A stretch of DNA of 64,000 bases from Pantoea sp. Ep11b (GCF_040783975.1 NZ_CP160631.1:2108001-2172000), one strand, 5' to 3'; counted from the stretch's first letter, positions 21,518 to 31,749 are shown. A program made the numbers and translations. Notes: generated by a model not told the origin, from the sequence alone.

Positions 21518-21919
21518 TTAGAATGTTCCGCCTGCGTGACGGACAAAGTCACTCTGAAGCTCGGTCGCTTTGTGCCACTCGCCGGTGAGCGCCAGCTGAT
21601 GGCAGAGGCGGGTCAGGGAGAGTCGCGCCAGTTGCCAGGCCTGAAGGCGAAACAGGCGATCGCGCCCCGGGTTTCCTATCTCCTGAACCAGACGATGATG
21701 CAGTTTACCCAGCGTGTGCAGGTAGCTCTGATCGTCACCGTTCAACTGGCAGAGTTCTGCCATATCCTGACAGGCATCGTTAAACTGACGCAGCTGATGG
21801 ATTGAGCAGTCGGCCCGATCAAGCTTTGCCTGCGCCATATAAAAGTCGACGGAGATATCCCGCAGCGAGAAGTGATATTCCTCGATCTGATGGTGCAGCC
21901 AGGCGGAGACAGAAAGCAT
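21518..21919 (-). CDS. Unrecognised small protein behind a perfect Fur-like box
   Basis: 133-residue soluble, mostly helical-looking protein (MLSVSAWLHHQIEEYHF...) without a family I recognise, rich in Leu, Gln and His with four Cys and no signal peptide or membrane segment. The frame stays open 23 codons further upstream, but that part is the translated Fur box (a run of Ile), so ATG 21919 is preferred; a weak AGGG lies about 10 bases before it. It converges with ydiJ (33 bases) and is divergent from suf. Iron repression is inferred from the operator; the function is unknown. Confidence 0.65.
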   Translation of the reverse strand: MLSVSAWLHHQIEEYHFSLRDISVDFYMAQAKLDRADCSIHQLRQFNDACQDMAELCQLNGDDQSYLHTLGKLHHRLVQEIGNPGRDRLFRLQAWQLARLSLTRLCHQLALTGEWHKATELQSDFVRHAGGTF

Positions 21920-21942
21920 AGTGATGTCGCCCTGAATGTTAA

Positions 21943-21957
21943 TGATAATAATTATCA
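21943..21957. promoter_or_regulatory. Fur box (perfect 7-1-7 palindrome)
   Basis: TGATAATAATTATCA is a perfect 7-1-7 inverted repeat matching the core of the Fur consensus GATAATGATAATCATTATC. It ends 24 bases upstream of the small gene starting at 21919 and lies about 355 bases before sufA, so the small gene is the more likely target. Confidence 0.8.
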
Positions 21958-22310
21958 TATTCATCCAGGCCGGGATTGCAATTGGCACCGAGAAAAATTT
22001 ATCGATTTATCCTGCCTGTCGGTATAATCGGGAATAACAATCTATTTACATCGCAGAAAGGCGTAACCTATCAATAAGGATTTTTTGCAAAAGTGTTTTT
22101 TTTAAAAAGAGTGATTTATTAACAGGTTAGCACTGGCTTATTGCGGCTGATTCTCCTGCCACAGGGTGGGCGGAAGCAGCTATGCTTAATATTCAGGCGA
22201 ATAAAACAGCACAAGATGATTATCCCTGCAAAACAAGAGGTTGAAGTGATTGGTCAGATCACTACCATAGGGGGATAGCCTGAAAAGGTCCTGACTCAAG
22301 AGGTATCAAC
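21958..22310 (+). promoter_or_regulatory. suf operon upstream regulatory region
   Basis: About 350 non-coding bases before sufA. A good -10 (TATAAT, 22023-22028) has only a weak -35. Nearer the gene, 22217-22242 read on the minus strand partly resembles the IscR type 2 motif (about 17 of 26 positions, core TTTTGCAGGG). E. coli suf is controlled by Fur, IscR, OxyR and IHF from an extended upstream region, and this length allows similar control. Confidence 0.5.
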
Positions 22311-22685
22311 ATGGCATCCGTTAATACAGACTCTTTCTCACCCGACGACTTTGTCTGGAAAGGGCTGACGCTGACTGAAACCGCAGCGCAACAAATTCTC
22401 AATCTGGCGGCTCAGGACCCTGATGTCAAGGGTCTGCGGCTGAGCGTAAAACAATCCGGCTGTGCCGGCTTTGGCTACGTGATGGATTTAGTGAAAGAAC
22501 CCGTCGAAGACGATCTGCAGTTCTCATTCCACGGCGCAACGCTGTTTGTGCCGCTTCAGGCGATGCCATTCGTTGATGGCACCGAGCTGGACTACGTTCG
22601 CGAAGGCCTGAATCAGATTTTTAAATTCAATAACCCTAAAGCTCAGCACGCCTGCGGGTGCGGTGAGAGCTTTGGCGTCGAGTAA
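22311..22685 (+). CDS. sufA: Fe-S cluster assembly A-type carrier SufA
   Basis: 124-residue A-type carrier that receives Fe-S clusters from SufBCD and passes them to apoproteins. The three ligand cysteines are present: C51 (SGCAGFGY) and C115/C117 (HACGCGESF). Family length is ~122. It is the first gene of sufABCDSE, with sufB 7 bases downstream. Confidence 0.97.
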   Translation: MASVNTDSFSPDDFVWKGLTLTETAAQQILNLAAQDPDVKGLRLSVKQSGCAGFGYVMDLVKEPVEDDLQFSFHGATLFVPLQAMPFVDGTELDYVREGLNQIFKFNNPKAQHACGCGESFGVE

Positions 22686-22692
22686 GTGAAAT

Positions 22693-24186
22693 ATGTCACG
22701 ACACAGCGAAGCATCTGACGATGTACAAATCTGGGAAGGCAAGCTCAACTACAAAGAGGGCTTCTTCACCCAACTGCAGACCGAAGAATTTGCCAACGGC
22801 ATCAATGAAGATGTGGTGCGGGCGATCTCGGCCAAGCGTAACGAGCCAGAGTGGATGCTGGAGTTTCGTCTTAAGGCGTTTCATGCCTGGCTGGAAATGG
22901 AAGAGCCACACTGGCTGAAAGCGCACTACGAAAAACTCGACTACCAGGATTACAGTTACTACTCCGCGCCTTCCTGCGGCAACTGTGATGACACCTGCGC
23001 CTCCGAGCCGGGTGTCACCCAGGCCTCCGGCAGTGCGCCCGCCAGCGACTATCTGACGCAGGAAGTGGAAAACGCCTTTAACCAGCTGGGTGTCCCGGTT
23101 CGTGAAGGGCGCGAAGTGGCTGTTGACGCCATCTTCGACTCCGTTTCGGTCGCCACCACCTATCGCGGCAAGCTGGCGGAGCAGGGGATCATCTTCTGTT
23201 CATTCGGCGAGGCGATTCAGGAGCATCCTGAGCTGGTGAAGCAGTATCTCGGCACGGTCGTCCCGGCCAACGATAACTTCTTCGCGGCGCTGAACTCGGC
23301 GGTGGCCTCTGACGGCACCTTCGTCTACATCCCGAAAGGGGTGCGTTGCCCGATGGAGCTGTCGACCTATTTCCGCATCAACGCGGCGAAAACCGGTCAG
23401 TTCGAGCGTACCATCCTGATCGCCGATGAAGACAGCTACGTCAGCTACATCGAAGGCTGTTCAGCCCCGGTGCGTGACTCCTATCAGCTGCACGCCGCCG
23501 TGGTGGAAGTGATCATCCACAAAAATGCCGAAGTGAAATATTCGACCGTTCAGAACTGGTTCCCGGGCGGCGAGGGCGAGGGCGGTATCCTTAACTTCGT
23601 GACCAAGCGCGCGCTGTGTGAAGGTGACCACAGCAAGATGTCCTGGACGCAGTCTGAAACCGGCTCCGCCATCACCTGGAAATACCCGAGCTGTATTCTG
23701 CGCGGCGATCATTCGGTTGGCGAATTCTACTCCGTGGCGCTGACCAGCGGTCGTCAGCAGGCCGATACCGGCACCAAGATGATCCACATCGGGAAAAACA
23801 CCCGTTCGACCATCATCTCCAAAGGGATCTCGGCGGGTAAAAGCCAGAACACCTATCGTGGTCTGGTAAAAATCATGCCGAGCGCCACCAACGCCCGTAA
23901 CTTTACGCAGTGTGACTCGATGCTGATCGGTCCCGATTGCGGCGCCCATACCTTCCCGTATGTGGAGACCCGCAATAATACCGCCCAGCTTGAGCACGAA
24001 GCCACGACATCCCGTATCGGCGAAGATCAGATGTTCTACTGTCTGCAACGCGGTATCAGTGAAGAAGATGCGATCTCGATGATCGTGAACGGCTTCTGTA
24101 AAGACGTCTTCTCGGAACTGCCACTGGAATTTGCCGTGGAAGCCCAGAAATTGTTAGCTATCAGCCTTGAGCACAGTGTGGGCTGA
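22693..24186 (+). CDS. sufB: Fe-S cluster assembly scaffold SufB
   Basis: 497-residue scaffold subunit of SufBC2D, on which clusters form under iron limitation and oxidative stress. The N-terminal Cys-rich segment SCGNCDDTC is visible near residue 95, and the C-terminal beta-helix core carries [18 protein letters not shown] and the conserved CDSML and [17 protein letters not shown] blocks. It accepts sulfur from SufE. It lies between sufA and sufC. Confidence 0.98.
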   Translation: MSRHSEASDDVQIWEGKLNYKEGFFTQLQTEEFANGINEDVVRAISAKRNEPEWMLEFRLKAFHAWLEMEEPHWLKAHYEKLDYQDYSYYSAPSCGNCDDTCASEPGVTQASGSAPASDYLTQEVENAFNQLGVPVREGREVAVDAIFDSVSVATTYRGKLAEQGIIFCSFGEAIQEHPELVKQYLGTVVPANDNFFAALNSAVASDGTFVYIPKGVRCPMELSTYFRINAAKTGQFERTILIADEDSYVSYIEGCSAPVRDSYQLHAAVVEVIIHKNAEVKYSTVQNWFPGGEGEGGILNFVTKRALCEGDHSKMSWTQSETGSAITWKYPSCILRGDHSVGEFYSVALTSGRQQADTGTKMIHIGKNTRSTIISKGISAGKSQNTYRGLVKIMPSATNARNFTQCDSMLIGPDCGAHTFPYVETRNNTAQLEHEATTSRIGEDQMFYCLQRGISEEDAISMIVNGFCKDVFSELPLEFAVEAQKLLAISLEHSVG

Positions 24187-24228
24187 TGCCGTCACACGCC
24201 TTGCCGGAAGCAATGTGAAGGAATAAGT

Positions 24229-24975
24229 ATGTTAAGCATTAAAGATTTACAGGTCAGTGTTGAAGATAAAGCCATTCTGCGTGGCCTGAATCTCGAAATT
24301 AAACCGGGCGAAGTCCATGCCATCATGGGTCCGAACGGTTCAGGTAAGAGTACGCTCTCCGCGACGCTGGCCGGCCGTGAAGATTATGAAATCACCGGCG
24401 GCTCCGTGACGTTCAAGGGCAAAGATCTGCTGGAGCTGGCACCTGAAGAGCGTGCCGGTGAAGGGGTCTTTATGGCCTTCCAGTATCCGGTCGAAATTCC
24501 GGGCGTCAGCAATCAGTTCTTCCTGCAGACCTCCGTCAATGCGGTGCGTAAATATCGTCAGCAGGATGAGCTGGATCGCTTCGACTTCCAGGACTTCATC
24601 GAAGAGAAAATTCAGCTGCTGAAGATGCCGGAAGATCTGCTGACCCGCTCCGTCAACGTCGGCTTCTCCGGCGGTGAGAAGAAGCGTAACGACATTCTGC
24701 AGATGGCGGCGCTGGAGCCGGATCTCTGCATCCTGGATGAAACCGACTCCGGTCTGGATATCGATGCGCTGAAAATCGTTGCCAACGGCGTCAACAGCCT
24801 GCGTGACGAGAAGCGTGCCTTCATCATCGTGACCCACTACCAGCGTATTCTGGACTACATCAAGCCAGACTTCGTTCATGTTCTGTATCAGGGCAAAATC
24901 GTGAAATCTGGCGACTTCTCGCTGGTGAAACAGCTGGAGGAGCAAGGTTATGGCTGGCTTACCGACGAAGAGTGA
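24229..24975 (+). CDS. sufC: Fe-S cluster assembly ATPase SufC
   Basis: 248-residue soluble ABC-type ATPase of SufBC2D; ATP binding remodels SufB-SufD. Walker A GPNGSGKST (34-42), signature SGGEKKR (about 148-154) and Walker B LCILDETDSGLD (about 166-177) are present; the Walker B reads DET where transporter ATPases have DEP, typical of SufC. Its last 26 bases overlap the sufD start. Confidence 0.98.
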   Translation: MLSIKDLQVSVEDKAILRGLNLEIKPGEVHAIMGPNGSGKSTLSATLAGREDYEITGGSVTFKGKDLLELAPEERAGEGVFMAFQYPVEIPGVSNQFFLQTSVNAVRKYRQQDELDRFDFQDFIEEKIQLLKMPEDLLTRSVNVGFSGGEKKRNDILQMAALEPDLCILDETDSGLDIDALKIVANGVNSLRDEKRAFIIVTHYQRILDYIKPDFVHVLYQGKIVKSGDFSLVKQLEEQGYGWLTDEE

Positions 24976-26230
24976 TTCTGCGCTGCAACAGTGGCATCAC
25001 CTGTTTGAGTCGCGCGGCGACAAACGCTCTCTGCAGGCTCAGCAGCACTGGCAGCAACTGATGCGCGTGGGTCTGCCGACCCGCAAGCATGAAAACTGGA
25101 AATACACGCCGCTGGATACGCTGCTGTCTCAGCAGTTTGTACTGCCTGATGCGCCGCAGACCCTGAGCGCGGAACAGGTTGACGCGCTGGCGTTGCCGCT
25201 GGACGCGATCCGACTGGTCTTCGTGGATGGCCAGTTCCAGCCCGACTTCAGCAGCCGCGACAGCGAACTGTTTGAGATCCAGCACAGTGCTGCGGCGGCG
25301 CGCCATCCGCTGCCTGCTGCGGTTCAGCCTGAAGTGTTCCTGCATCTGACCGAGAGCCTGGCGGAAGAGGTCACGACCCTGCGCCTGGCGCGCGGCAAAT
25401 CCGCGGCACGTCCGCTCTACCTGCTGCATATCACCAGCGGCAAGCCGGACAGCATGAACACGGTGCACTATCGCCATCATCTGCAGCTGGAAGAGAGCGC
25501 CGAAGCGGAAGTGATCGAGCACTATGTGTCGCTGGGTGAACATGCTCACTTCACCGGGGCACGCTTCACCTTTGCGGTGGGCGACAATGCGAAGCTGACG
25601 CACACCAAGCTGGCCTTCGAAGGCAGCAGCAGCTATCACTTCGCGCACAACGATCTGGTGATTGGCAACGACGGTCAGGTCAGCAGCACCAGCTTCCTGC
25701 TGGGTGCCGGTCTGTCACGTCACAACAGCAGCACACAACTGAACGGCGAAAACAGCACGCTGGCTATCAATAGCCTGGTGCTGCCGGTGAAACAGGAAGT
25801 GGCGGATACCCGTACCTACCTGGAGCACAACAAAGGCCACTGTGTCAGCCGTCAGATGCACAAAACCATCGTGCGCGACAAAGGGCGTGCGGTGTTCAAC
25901 GGCCATATCAAAGTGGCACAGCATGCGCTGAAGACCGACGGACAGATGACCAACAACAACCTGTTGCTGGGCAAGCTTTCTGAAGTGGACACCAAACCGC
26001 AGCTGGAAATCTACGCGGATGACGTGAAGTGCAGTCACGGTGCCACCATCGGTCGTATTGACGACGAGCAGATGTTCTACCTGCGTTCACGCGGAATTGA
26101 GCAGGATGCGGCGCAGACCATGATTATCCACGCGTTTGCCGCGGAGCTGACCGAAACCCTGGAAGATGAGGTGATCCGTCAGGCCGTGCTGCAGCGTATC
26201 GCGCAACGTTTTCCCGGAGGCGACGTATGA
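24950..26230 (+). CDS. sufD: Fe-S cluster assembly protein SufD
   Basis: 426-residue SufB paralogue, partner in SufBC2D and needed for iron entry into the scaffold. It begins [19 protein letters not shown], as in enterics, which fixes the start inside the 3' end of sufC (26-base overlap, translational coupling). The C-terminal block [24 protein letters not shown] holds the conserved His at the SufB-SufD interface. It overlaps sufS by 4 bases. Confidence 0.97.
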   Translation: MAGLPTKSDSALQQWHHLFESRGDKRSLQAQQHWQQLMRVGLPTRKHENWKYTPLDTLLSQQFVLPDAPQTLSAEQVDALALPLDAIRLVFVDGQFQPDFSSRDSELFEIQHSAAAARHPLPAAVQPEVFLHLTESLAEEVTTLRLARGKSAARPLYLLHITSGKPDSMNTVHYRHHLQLEESAEAEVIEHYVSLGEHAHFTGARFTFAVGDNAKLTHTKLAFEGSSSYHFAHNDLVIGNDGQVSSTSFLLGAGLSRHNSSTQLNGENSTLAINSLVLPVKQEVADTRTYLEHNKGHCVSRQMHKTIVRDKGRAVFNGHIKVAQHALKTDGQMTNNNLLLGKLSEVDTKPQLEIYADDVKCSHGATIGRIDDEQMFYLRSRGIEQDAAQTMIIHAFAAELTETLEDEVIRQAVLQRIAQRFPGGDV

Positions 26231-27453
26231 TGAACTTCGATCTCGAACGCATCAGGGCTGATTTTCCTATCCTGAAGCGTGAGGTCAACGGTCATCCGCT
26301 GGCCTATCTTGACAGTGCGGCCAGCGCACAGCGTCCACTCGCCGTGATAAACGCCGAGAGTCATTTCTATCAGCACGGCTACGCGGCCGTGCATCGTGGT
26401 ATCCATACGCTGAGCCAGCAGGCGACCAGCGACATGGAGAACGTGCGCGACCAGGCTGCCCGTTTTATCAATGCCGCCTCGCAGGAAGAGATTGTTTTCG
26501 TCAAGGGCACCACCGAAGGTATCAATCTGGTGGCGAACACCTGGGGCAGCAGCAACCTCCAGGCGGGCGATAACCTGATCATCACTGAGATGGAGCATCA
26601 CGCCAACATCGTGCCGTGGCAGATGCTGGCGGCGCGCAACGGTGCCGAGGTGCGTGTCCTGCCGCTGAACAACAACGGTGAACTGGCGCTGGAGCAGCTG
26701 GCGGGGCTGATCGACAGCCGCACCCGGTTACTGGCCGTGACGCATGTTTCTAACGTGCTGGGCACCGTTAACCCGGTCAAAGCGATCGTCGCGCAGGCAA
26801 AAGCCGCTGGCGTGGTCACGCTGGTGGATGGCGCACAGGCGGTGATGCACGACCGGGTGGATGTGCAGGATATCGGCTGCGACTTCTACGTCTTCTCCAG
26901 CCACAAGCTCTATGGCCCGAATGGGGTCGGCATTCTCTACGGCCGCAAGGCGCTGCTGGATGAGATGCCACCGTGGGAAGGGGGCGGCTCGATGATCGAT
27001 CGCGTCATGCTGCCAACCGGCACCAGCTGGAACAGCGCACCGTGGCGTTTTGAAGCGGGCACGCCCAACACCGGCGGCATTATCGGCTTTGGCGCGGCGA
27101 TGGCCTATGTGCAGGCACTGGGACTGGATACGATCCATCAGCGTGAAACCGCATTGATGAACTATGCGCTGGATAAGCTGGGCACGGTCCCGGATATTCA
27201 GATCTACGGTCCTCAGTCACGCGCAGGCGTCATCGCCTTTAACCTTGGCAAACATCACGCCTATGATGTCGGCAGTTTTCTGGACCAGTATGGCATCGCC
27301 ATCCGCACCGGACACCACTGCGCGATGCCGCTGATGCAGCATTACAACGTGCCAGCCATGTGTCGTGCCTCCTTCACCTTCTACAACAGTGAAGAAGAAG
27401 TGGATCGTCTGGCTGCCGGTCTGACGCGCATTCATCGTCTGCTGGGCGGCTGA
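26227..27453 (+). CDS. sufS: Cysteine desulfurase SufS
   Basis: 408-residue class V PLP enzyme that takes sulfur from L-cysteine as a persulfide and hands it to SufE. PLP lysine K227 lies in [10 protein letters not shown] and catalytic Cys365 in [13 protein letters not shown]. Two consecutive ATGs (26227, 26230) are possible; GGAGG at 26216-26220 favours the first, which overlaps the sufD stop. The sequence [12 protein letters not shown] near the N-terminus is typical of group II desulfurases. Confidence 0.97.
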   Translation: MMNFDLERIRADFPILKREVNGHPLAYLDSAASAQRPLAVINAESHFYQHGYAAVHRGIHTLSQQATSDMENVRDQAARFINAASQEEIVFVKGTTEGINLVANTWGSSNLQAGDNLIITEMEHHANIVPWQMLAARNGAEVRVLPLNNNGELALEQLAGLIDSRTRLLAVTHVSNVLGTVNPVKAIVAQAKAAGVVTLVDGAQAVMHDRVDVQDIGCDFYVFSSHKLYGPNGVGILYGRKALLDEMPPWEGGGSMIDRVMLPTGTSWNSAPWRFEAGTPNTGGIIGFGAAMAYVQALGLDTIHQRETALMNYALDKLGTVPDIQIYGPQSRAGVIAFNLGKHHAYDVGSFLDQYGIAIRTGHHCAMPLMQHYNVPAMCRASFTFYNSEEEVDRLAAGLTRIHRLLGG

Positions 27454-27474
27454 ACAGTTTTAACGGAGTAACCG

Positions 27475-27891
27475 ATGGCGAATTTGCCTGACAAAGAGAA
27501 ACTGGTTCGTAACTTTAATCGTTGCGCCAACTGGGAAGAGAAGTATCTCTACATCATTGAGCTGGGCTCGAAGCTCCCGGAATCGTCTGAAACCTTACAC
27601 CAGCCGGAGAATGTGATTTCAGGCTGTCAGAGTCAGGTGTGGATCCGCATGACGCCGCAGGCGGATGGTTCCATCGCGTTTGAAGGCGACAGCGATGCCG
27701 CTATCGTTAAGGGACTGATTGCTATCGTTTTCAGTCTCTATCAGAACCTGCCGCCCGCCGAGATTCTGGCGCTGGATGTCCGCCACTGGTTTGGCGAACT
27801 GGCGCTGATGCAGCACCTGACGCCCACCCGGTCGCAGGGGCTGGAGGCGATGATTCGGTCTATTCGCCATACCGCTCAGAACCTTAGCTAA
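27475..27891 (+). CDS. sufE: Sulfur acceptor protein SufE
   Basis: 138-residue sulfur shuttle between SufS and SufB; it stimulates SufS. The acceptor Cys51 lies in [10 protein letters not shown] on the conserved loop. The length matches the family. It is the last suf gene, ended by the terminator at 27902-27928. Confidence 0.97.
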   Translation: MANLPDKEKLVRNFNRCANWEEKYLYIIELGSKLPESSETLHQPENVISGCQSQVWIRMTPQADGSIAFEGDSDAAIVKGLIAIVFSLYQNLPPAEILALDVRHWFGELALMQHLTPTRSQGLEAMIRSIRHTAQNLS

Positions 27892-27901
27892 GTTACACTC
27901 C

Positions 27902-27928
27902 ACAGACGCCATCCGGCGTCTGTTTTTT
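27902..27928 (+). terminator. Intrinsic terminator after sufE
   Basis: ACAGACGCC-ATCC-GGCGTCTGT stem and T run, 10 bases beyond the sufE stop; ldtE starts 19 bases further on. Confidence 0.88.
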
Positions 27929-27947
27929 TATCTGACGAGAACATTGC

Positions 27948-28973
27948 ATGAAACCTGCTTTACGTTTAGCCGGTGCATTGCTGCTGACCTGTTTTGGGCT
28001 CTCTGCACCCGCCTTTGCCACGGAATATCCGCTGCCGCCGCCTGACAGTCGCCTGATTGGCGAAAACGTCCTGACCCAGGTTCCCGATGACAAACAACCC
28101 CTGGAAGCCATTGCCGCACGCTATCAGGTCGGCCTGCTGGGGATGCTGGAGGCCAATCCGGGCACCGATCCCTGGTTGCCCAGAGCGGGCACGCAGTTGA
28201 CGGTGCCGCTCCAGATGATCCTGCCGGATACGCCGCGTGAAGGCATCGTGGTGAATCTGGCCGAGCTGCGTCTCTACTACTACCCCAAAGGCGAAGACAA
28301 GGTCATCGTCTATCCGATCGGGATTGGTCAGCTGGGTGCGGCTACGCCCGTGATGGTGACACAGATCAGTCAGAAGATCCCCAACCCGACCTGGACGCCT
28401 ACGGCTAATATCCGCAAGCGTTACGCGAAAGAGGGCATTACCCTGCCTGGCGTCGTCCCGGCCGGCCCGGATAACCCGATGGGGCAGTTTGCGATGCGTC
28501 TGGCGCGTGGCACCGGGCAGTATCTGATCCACGGCACCAATGCGAAGTTTGGTATCGGGATGCGCGTCAGCTCAGGCTGCATCCGCCTGCGTTCAGAGGA
28601 TATTGAGGCGCTGTTTAATGCCGTGCCGAAAGGAACCCGGGTACAGATCATCAATCAGCCGGTGAAGTATGCGGTAGAGCCGGATGGCAAACGCTACGTG
28701 GAAGTGCATCAGCCACTCTCACGCAATGACAAAGACGATCCGCAGACCATGCCACTTGCGCTCAGTGCTGACATGAAGCGGTTTATGAAAAGCGATAAGA
28801 GTGACAGCGCGCTGATTAAAGCCAGTCTGGCAAGACGCTCAGGAATGCCGGTGCTGGTCAGCAGCGGTGAGCCGGTAGAGAGTGATACCGTGCCGCCTGC
28901 GAGCCTGCAGGATGCCGCACAAGAGGCGGAGAAGCCGGTTTCAGAGACAGACGCGAAAACAGCTCAGCCCTGA
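27948..28973 (+). CDS. ldtE: L,D-transpeptidase LdtE (YnhG)
   Basis: Periplasmic L,D-transpeptidase that makes 3-3 (DAP-DAP) peptidoglycan cross-links. 341 residues: signal peptide (cut after AFA, about residue 24), LysM-like region (about 40-90), YkuD domain with His195 (LIHGTN) and catalytic Cys211 (SSGCIRLR), then a polar tail that ends in a low-complexity Glu/Ser/Asp stretch. Paralogues ErfK, YbiS and YcfS attach Lpp to the wall, but synteny (sufE-ldtE-lpp) assigns this copy to LdtE. The ribosome site is weak. Confidence 0.9.
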   Translation: MKPALRLAGALLLTCFGLSAPAFATEYPLPPPDSRLIGENVLTQVPDDKQPLEAIAARYQVGLLGMLEANPGTDPWLPRAGTQLTVPLQMILPDTPREGIVVNLAELRLYYYPKGEDKVIVYPIGIGQLGAATPVMVTQISQKIPNPTWTPTANIRKRYAKEGITLPGVVPAGPDNPMGQFAMRLARGTGQYLIHGTNAKFGIGMRVSSGCIRLRSEDIEALFNAVPKGTRVQIINQPVKYAVEPDGKRYVEVHQPLSRNDKDDPQTMPLALSADMKRFMKSDKSDSALIKASLARRSGMPVLVSSGEPVESDTVPPASLQDAAQEAEKPVSETDAKTAQP

Positions 28974-29012
28974 CACGAGGCGTGCCCGCGAGGGCACGAC
29001 ATTCAGGGCAAA

Positions 29013-29042
29013 AAAAATGGCGCCATAAAGGCGCCATTTTTA
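29013..29042. terminator. lpp terminator (bidirectional)
   Basis: AAAAATGGCGCC-ATAAA-GGCGCCATTTTT. On the minus strand it ends the very abundant lpp mRNA; on the plus strand it can end ldtE transcription. Confidence 0.9.
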
Positions 29043-29053
29043 AACCAGAACTC

Positions 29054-29293
<240 letters not shown>

Positions 29294-29327
29294 TTATACC
29301 CTCTAGATTGAGTTAATCTCCATGTAG

Positions 29328-29365
29328 CGTTACAAGTATTACACAAAGTTTTTTAGGTTGAGAAT
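29328..29365 (-). promoter_or_regulatory. lpp promoter
   Basis: On the minus strand, -10 AATACT (29335-29340, preceded by TGT) and A/T-rich upstream sequence are nearly identical to the E. coli lpp promoter. The expected mRNA start is about 29328 (GCTACATGGAG), giving the known short leader with GAGGGTAT before ATG. Confidence 0.8.
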
Positions 29366-29541
29366 AAATTTTTGATGAGAACATGCTTAAATTTGATCGT
29401 TCGCTCAAAGAAGCAGCGAATCCCAGAACATGATAAAAAAATTTAGCGAAAACAGAGAGATTTAATCGGATTAACCTTAATATTAAGAGTATTTGAATAG
29501 TTATTTTCTATTGGAATTTTCCGGCATCTGGTTTAAGAAGA
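29366..29541. other. AT-rich gap between lpp promoter and pykF terminator
   Basis: About 175 A/T-rich bases with no open frame worth calling; they probably form the upstream element of the strong lpp promoter. Nothing else was seen. Confidence 0.6.
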
Positions 29542-29572
29542 AATAAAAAAAGCGCCCGTTTAAGGCGCTTTA
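29542..29572 (-). terminator. pykF terminator
   Basis: Minus-strand stem AAAGCGCC/GGCGCTTT followed by seven T, about 20 bases after the pykF stop. Confidence 0.85.
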
Positions 29573-29593
29573 AAATAAAAACTAAGTCAGGAT

Positions 29594-31006
29594 TTACAGG
29601 ACGTGTACTGAGGCGGTGTTGGTAGTTCCGCTTGGTACTAATGCACCTGAAACCAGTACCACGACGTCACCTTTCTGACCGTAGCCGCTTTCCAGCGCCG
29701 CTTCTTTACCCAGACGATAGAAATCATCGGTAGAGGCGATTTCAGTCACCAGGCGGGTTTCGATCCCTTTGCTCAGGATCAGCTGACGCGCCGTAGTCTG
29801 GTTAGTGGTCAGCGCCAGGATGGTGGCGTTCGGGAAATATTTACGTACAGCCTTCGCAGACTTGCCACCTTCGGTTGCGACCACAATCAGCGGCGCTTCC
29901 AGTTTTTCAGCGGTTTCCACGGCACCACGGCAGACGGCTTCGGTAATACGCAGTTTGCGGGTGTCGTTCTCACTGTCGATGCGGGACTTCATCACGCGGT
30001 CGGTACGTTCACAGATGGTCGCCATGATGGTGACCGACTCCAGCGGATAACGGCCTTTGGCGCTCTCGCCTGACAGCATAACCGCATCGGTTCCGTCGAG
30101 GATGGCGTTGGCTACGTCACCGGCTTCTGCACGGGTAGGGCGCGGGTTTTTGATCATGGAGTCCAGCATCTGAGTGGCCGTGATGACCACTTTGCGGGCT
30201 TTATTACATTTTTTAATCATCATCTTCTGCGCGAAGATGACTTCTTCAACCGGGATCTCAACACCCAGGTCGCCACGCGCAACCATGATGCCGTCTGAGG
30301 CTTCGAGGATTTCGTCGAAGTTGTTCAGGCCTTCCTGGTTTTCGATTTTAGAGATGATCTGGATGTGCTCGCCACCGTGCTGTTTCAGGTGTTCGCGGAT
30401 TTCCAGTACGTCTGAACGTTTACGGATAAAGGAGGCGGCGACGAAGTCCACGCCCTGCTCGCAACCGAAAATCAGGTCGCGCTTATCTTTTTCTGCCAGC
30501 GCAGGCAGCTGGATAGAGACGCCTGGCAGGTTGACGCCTTTGTTTTCGCCCAGATCGCCATTGTTCAGGACTTTACAGACCACGGTATTCTCGGTGACTT
30601 CGGTCACTTCCATGCCGATCAGGCCATCGTCGACCAGCACGGTGTTACCGATTTTCAGGTCAGCGGTGAAGCCCGGGTAGGTGACAGCAACGCGCTCGTT
30701 GTTACCAATCACGCTCTGGTCGGTGGTAAAGGTGAAGGTCTGACCCGCTTTCAGAGACGCATCGTTGCCGCCTTCCAGTTTCATGGTGCGGATTTCAGGA
30801 CCTTTGGTATCCAGCAGAATCGCGGCCTGACGGCCGGTTTTCTGCATCACGGCACGCATATTTGAAATGCGCTGGCCATGCTCAGCATAGTCACCGTGAG
30901 AGAAGTTAAGACGCATAACGTTCATGCCAGCTTCAAGCAGCTGAGTCAGCATCTCTTCGGATTCGGTTTTCGGGCCGATTGTACAAACGATTTTAGTCTT
31001 TTTCAT
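29594..31006 (-). CDS. pykF: Pyruvate kinase I
   Basis: 470-residue glycolytic enzyme converting PEP and ADP to pyruvate and ATP, activated by fructose-1,6-bisphosphate in the PykF type. N-terminal [26 protein letters not shown] (B-domain hinge) and the signature region [17 protein letters not shown] with catalytic Lys and metal-ligand Glu, plus [12 protein letters not shown], are intact. It counteracts PpsA; both genes carry Cra-like sites in this window, upstream at ppsA and inside the transcript here. Confidence 0.98.
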   Translation of the reverse strand: MKKTKIVCTIGPKTESEEMLTQLLEAGMNVMRLNFSHGDYAEHGQRISNMRAVMQKTGRQAAILLDTKGPEIRTMKLEGGNDASLKAGQTFTFTTDQSVIGNNERVAVTYPGFTADLKIGNTVLVDDGLIGMEVTEVTENTVVCKVLNNGDLGENKGVNLPGVSIQLPALAEKDKRDLIFGCEQGVDFVAASFIRKRSDVLEIREHLKQHGGEHIQIISKIENQEGLNNFDEILEASDGIMVARGDLGVEIPVEEVIFAQKMMIKKCNKARKVVITATQMLDSMIKNPRPTRAEAGDVANAILDGTDAVMLSGESAKGRYPLESVTIMATICERTDRVMKSRIDSENDTRKLRITEAVCRGAVETAEKLEAPLIVVATEGGKSAKAVRKYFPNATILALTTNQTTARQLILSKGIETRLVTEIASTDDFYRLGKEAALESGYGQKGDVVVLVSGALVPSGTTNTASVHVL

Positions 31007-31278
31007 GACGGATTATCTGTAAGTTGTGATGGATGAATAAGGGCGGAATCCGATGGCAGCGCATCGAAGTGAAAATTCTGATTGAGACTGAAATGGGCAG
31101 TACTGAGTAAGAATAGGTGACGAAGGCCAGGCGTGCAGGGAAGTTGTGCGGTTACGGTTGGTAACCACCACGCTGTTGTTGCGCAAATCATTTGAGTTAT
31201 CGCAGTAAGCACGTGATCGCTGAAACCTTTCAAGTAAGCAACGCGGGACAGTATAGACGCTAAGTATGCGAAAACCAA
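31007..31278 (-). promoter_or_regulatory. pykF promoter and long leader
   Basis: Minus-strand promoter: -35 TTGGTT (31273-31278), 17-base spacer, -10 TATACT (31250-31255), start near 31243. The leader before pykF is then about 240 nt. It holds the Cra-like operator (31219-31232) and a TTGCGCAA palindrome (31179-31186). Open frames here have no ribosome site. Confidence 0.7.
31219..31232 (+). promoter_or_regulatory. Cra (FruR)-like operator in pykF leader
   Basis: GCTGAAACCTTTCA matches the Cra consensus RSTGAAWCSNTHHW at all positions. It lies about 11-24 bases downstream of the predicted pykF start, the geometry for repression, in agreement with Cra repressing pykF in E. coli. Confidence 0.8.
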
Positions 31279-31350
31279 TCAAAAAGCAGAGGAGGTAAAC
31301 GATGCAGATCAATAAAAGGGACGTTGCGCAAGCTGAGGAATGTCTGAAAG

Positions 31351-31427
31351 TGGTGCGCTCTAATGGACTCGAACCATCGACCCCCACCATGTCAAGGTGG
31401 TGCTCTAACCAACTGAGCTAAGAGCGC
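31351..31427 (-). tRNA. tRNA-Val (anticodon GAC), third in transcript
   Basis: 77 nt on the minus strand, folding as a complete cloverleaf: acceptor GCGCTCT/AGAGCGC, D arm GCTC/GAGC, anticodon stem CCACC/GGTGG with loop TTGACAT (anticodon GAC), T arm with TTCGAGT, and encoded CCA. It is identical in sequence to the copy at 31519-31595. It corresponds to the E. coli valV/valW locus beside pykF. Confidence 0.97.
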
Positions 31428-31438
31428 ATTCTGAATAT

Positions 31439-31515
31439 TGGTGCGTCCGAGTGGACTCGAACCACCGACCCCCACCATGTCAAGGTGGTGCTCTAACCAA
31501 CTGAGCTACGGACGC
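31439..31515 (-). tRNA. tRNA-Val (anticodon GAC), second in transcript
   Basis: 77 nt, same D and anticodon arms as its neighbours but with different acceptor (GCGTCCG/CGGACGC) and T-stem (GGTGG/CCACT) sequences; base pairing is preserved. CCA is encoded. It is separated by 11 and 3 bases from the flanking copies. Confidence 0.97.
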
Positions 31516-31518
31516 ACT

Positions 31519-31595
31519 TGGTGCGCTCTAATGGACTCGAACCATCGACCCCCACCATGTCAAGGTGGTGCTCTAACCAACTGAGCTAAGAGCGC
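31519..31595 (-). tRNA. tRNA-Val (anticodon GAC), first in transcript
   Basis: 77 nt, promoter-proximal member of the three-gene tandem, identical to the copy at 31351-31427. Full cloverleaf with anticodon GAC and encoded CCA. Confidence 0.97.
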
Positions 31596-31625
31596 AACAT
31601 GCTGTCAGGGCGACAGCGGGGACGA

Positions 31626-31654
31626 ATATTAACGGCAGCGTGTAAGGCTGGCAA
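31626..31654 (-). promoter_or_regulatory. Promoter of the tRNA-Val cluster
   Basis: Minus strand: -35 TTGCCA (31649-31654), 17-base spacer, -10 TAATAT (31626-31631), then the G/C-rich discriminator CGTCCCCGC typical of stringently controlled stable-RNA promoters. It lies about 25 bases before the first tRNA. Confidence 0.75.
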
Positions 31655-31749
31655 GGGGAAAATCGCATTTTCGCCACGACTGCGCAGCAACTGTGCTAAC
31701 CGTCGGTTTTTTGGGCATTGCGGGCCAGTGCTGGCCCGCATTCTGACGA

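Noticed and set aside
31719..31740. Perfect 22-base dyad after mdtK as a terminator
   Set aside because: Strong stem but no T run on either strand; not called as an intrinsic terminator, though it may stabilise the mRNA end.
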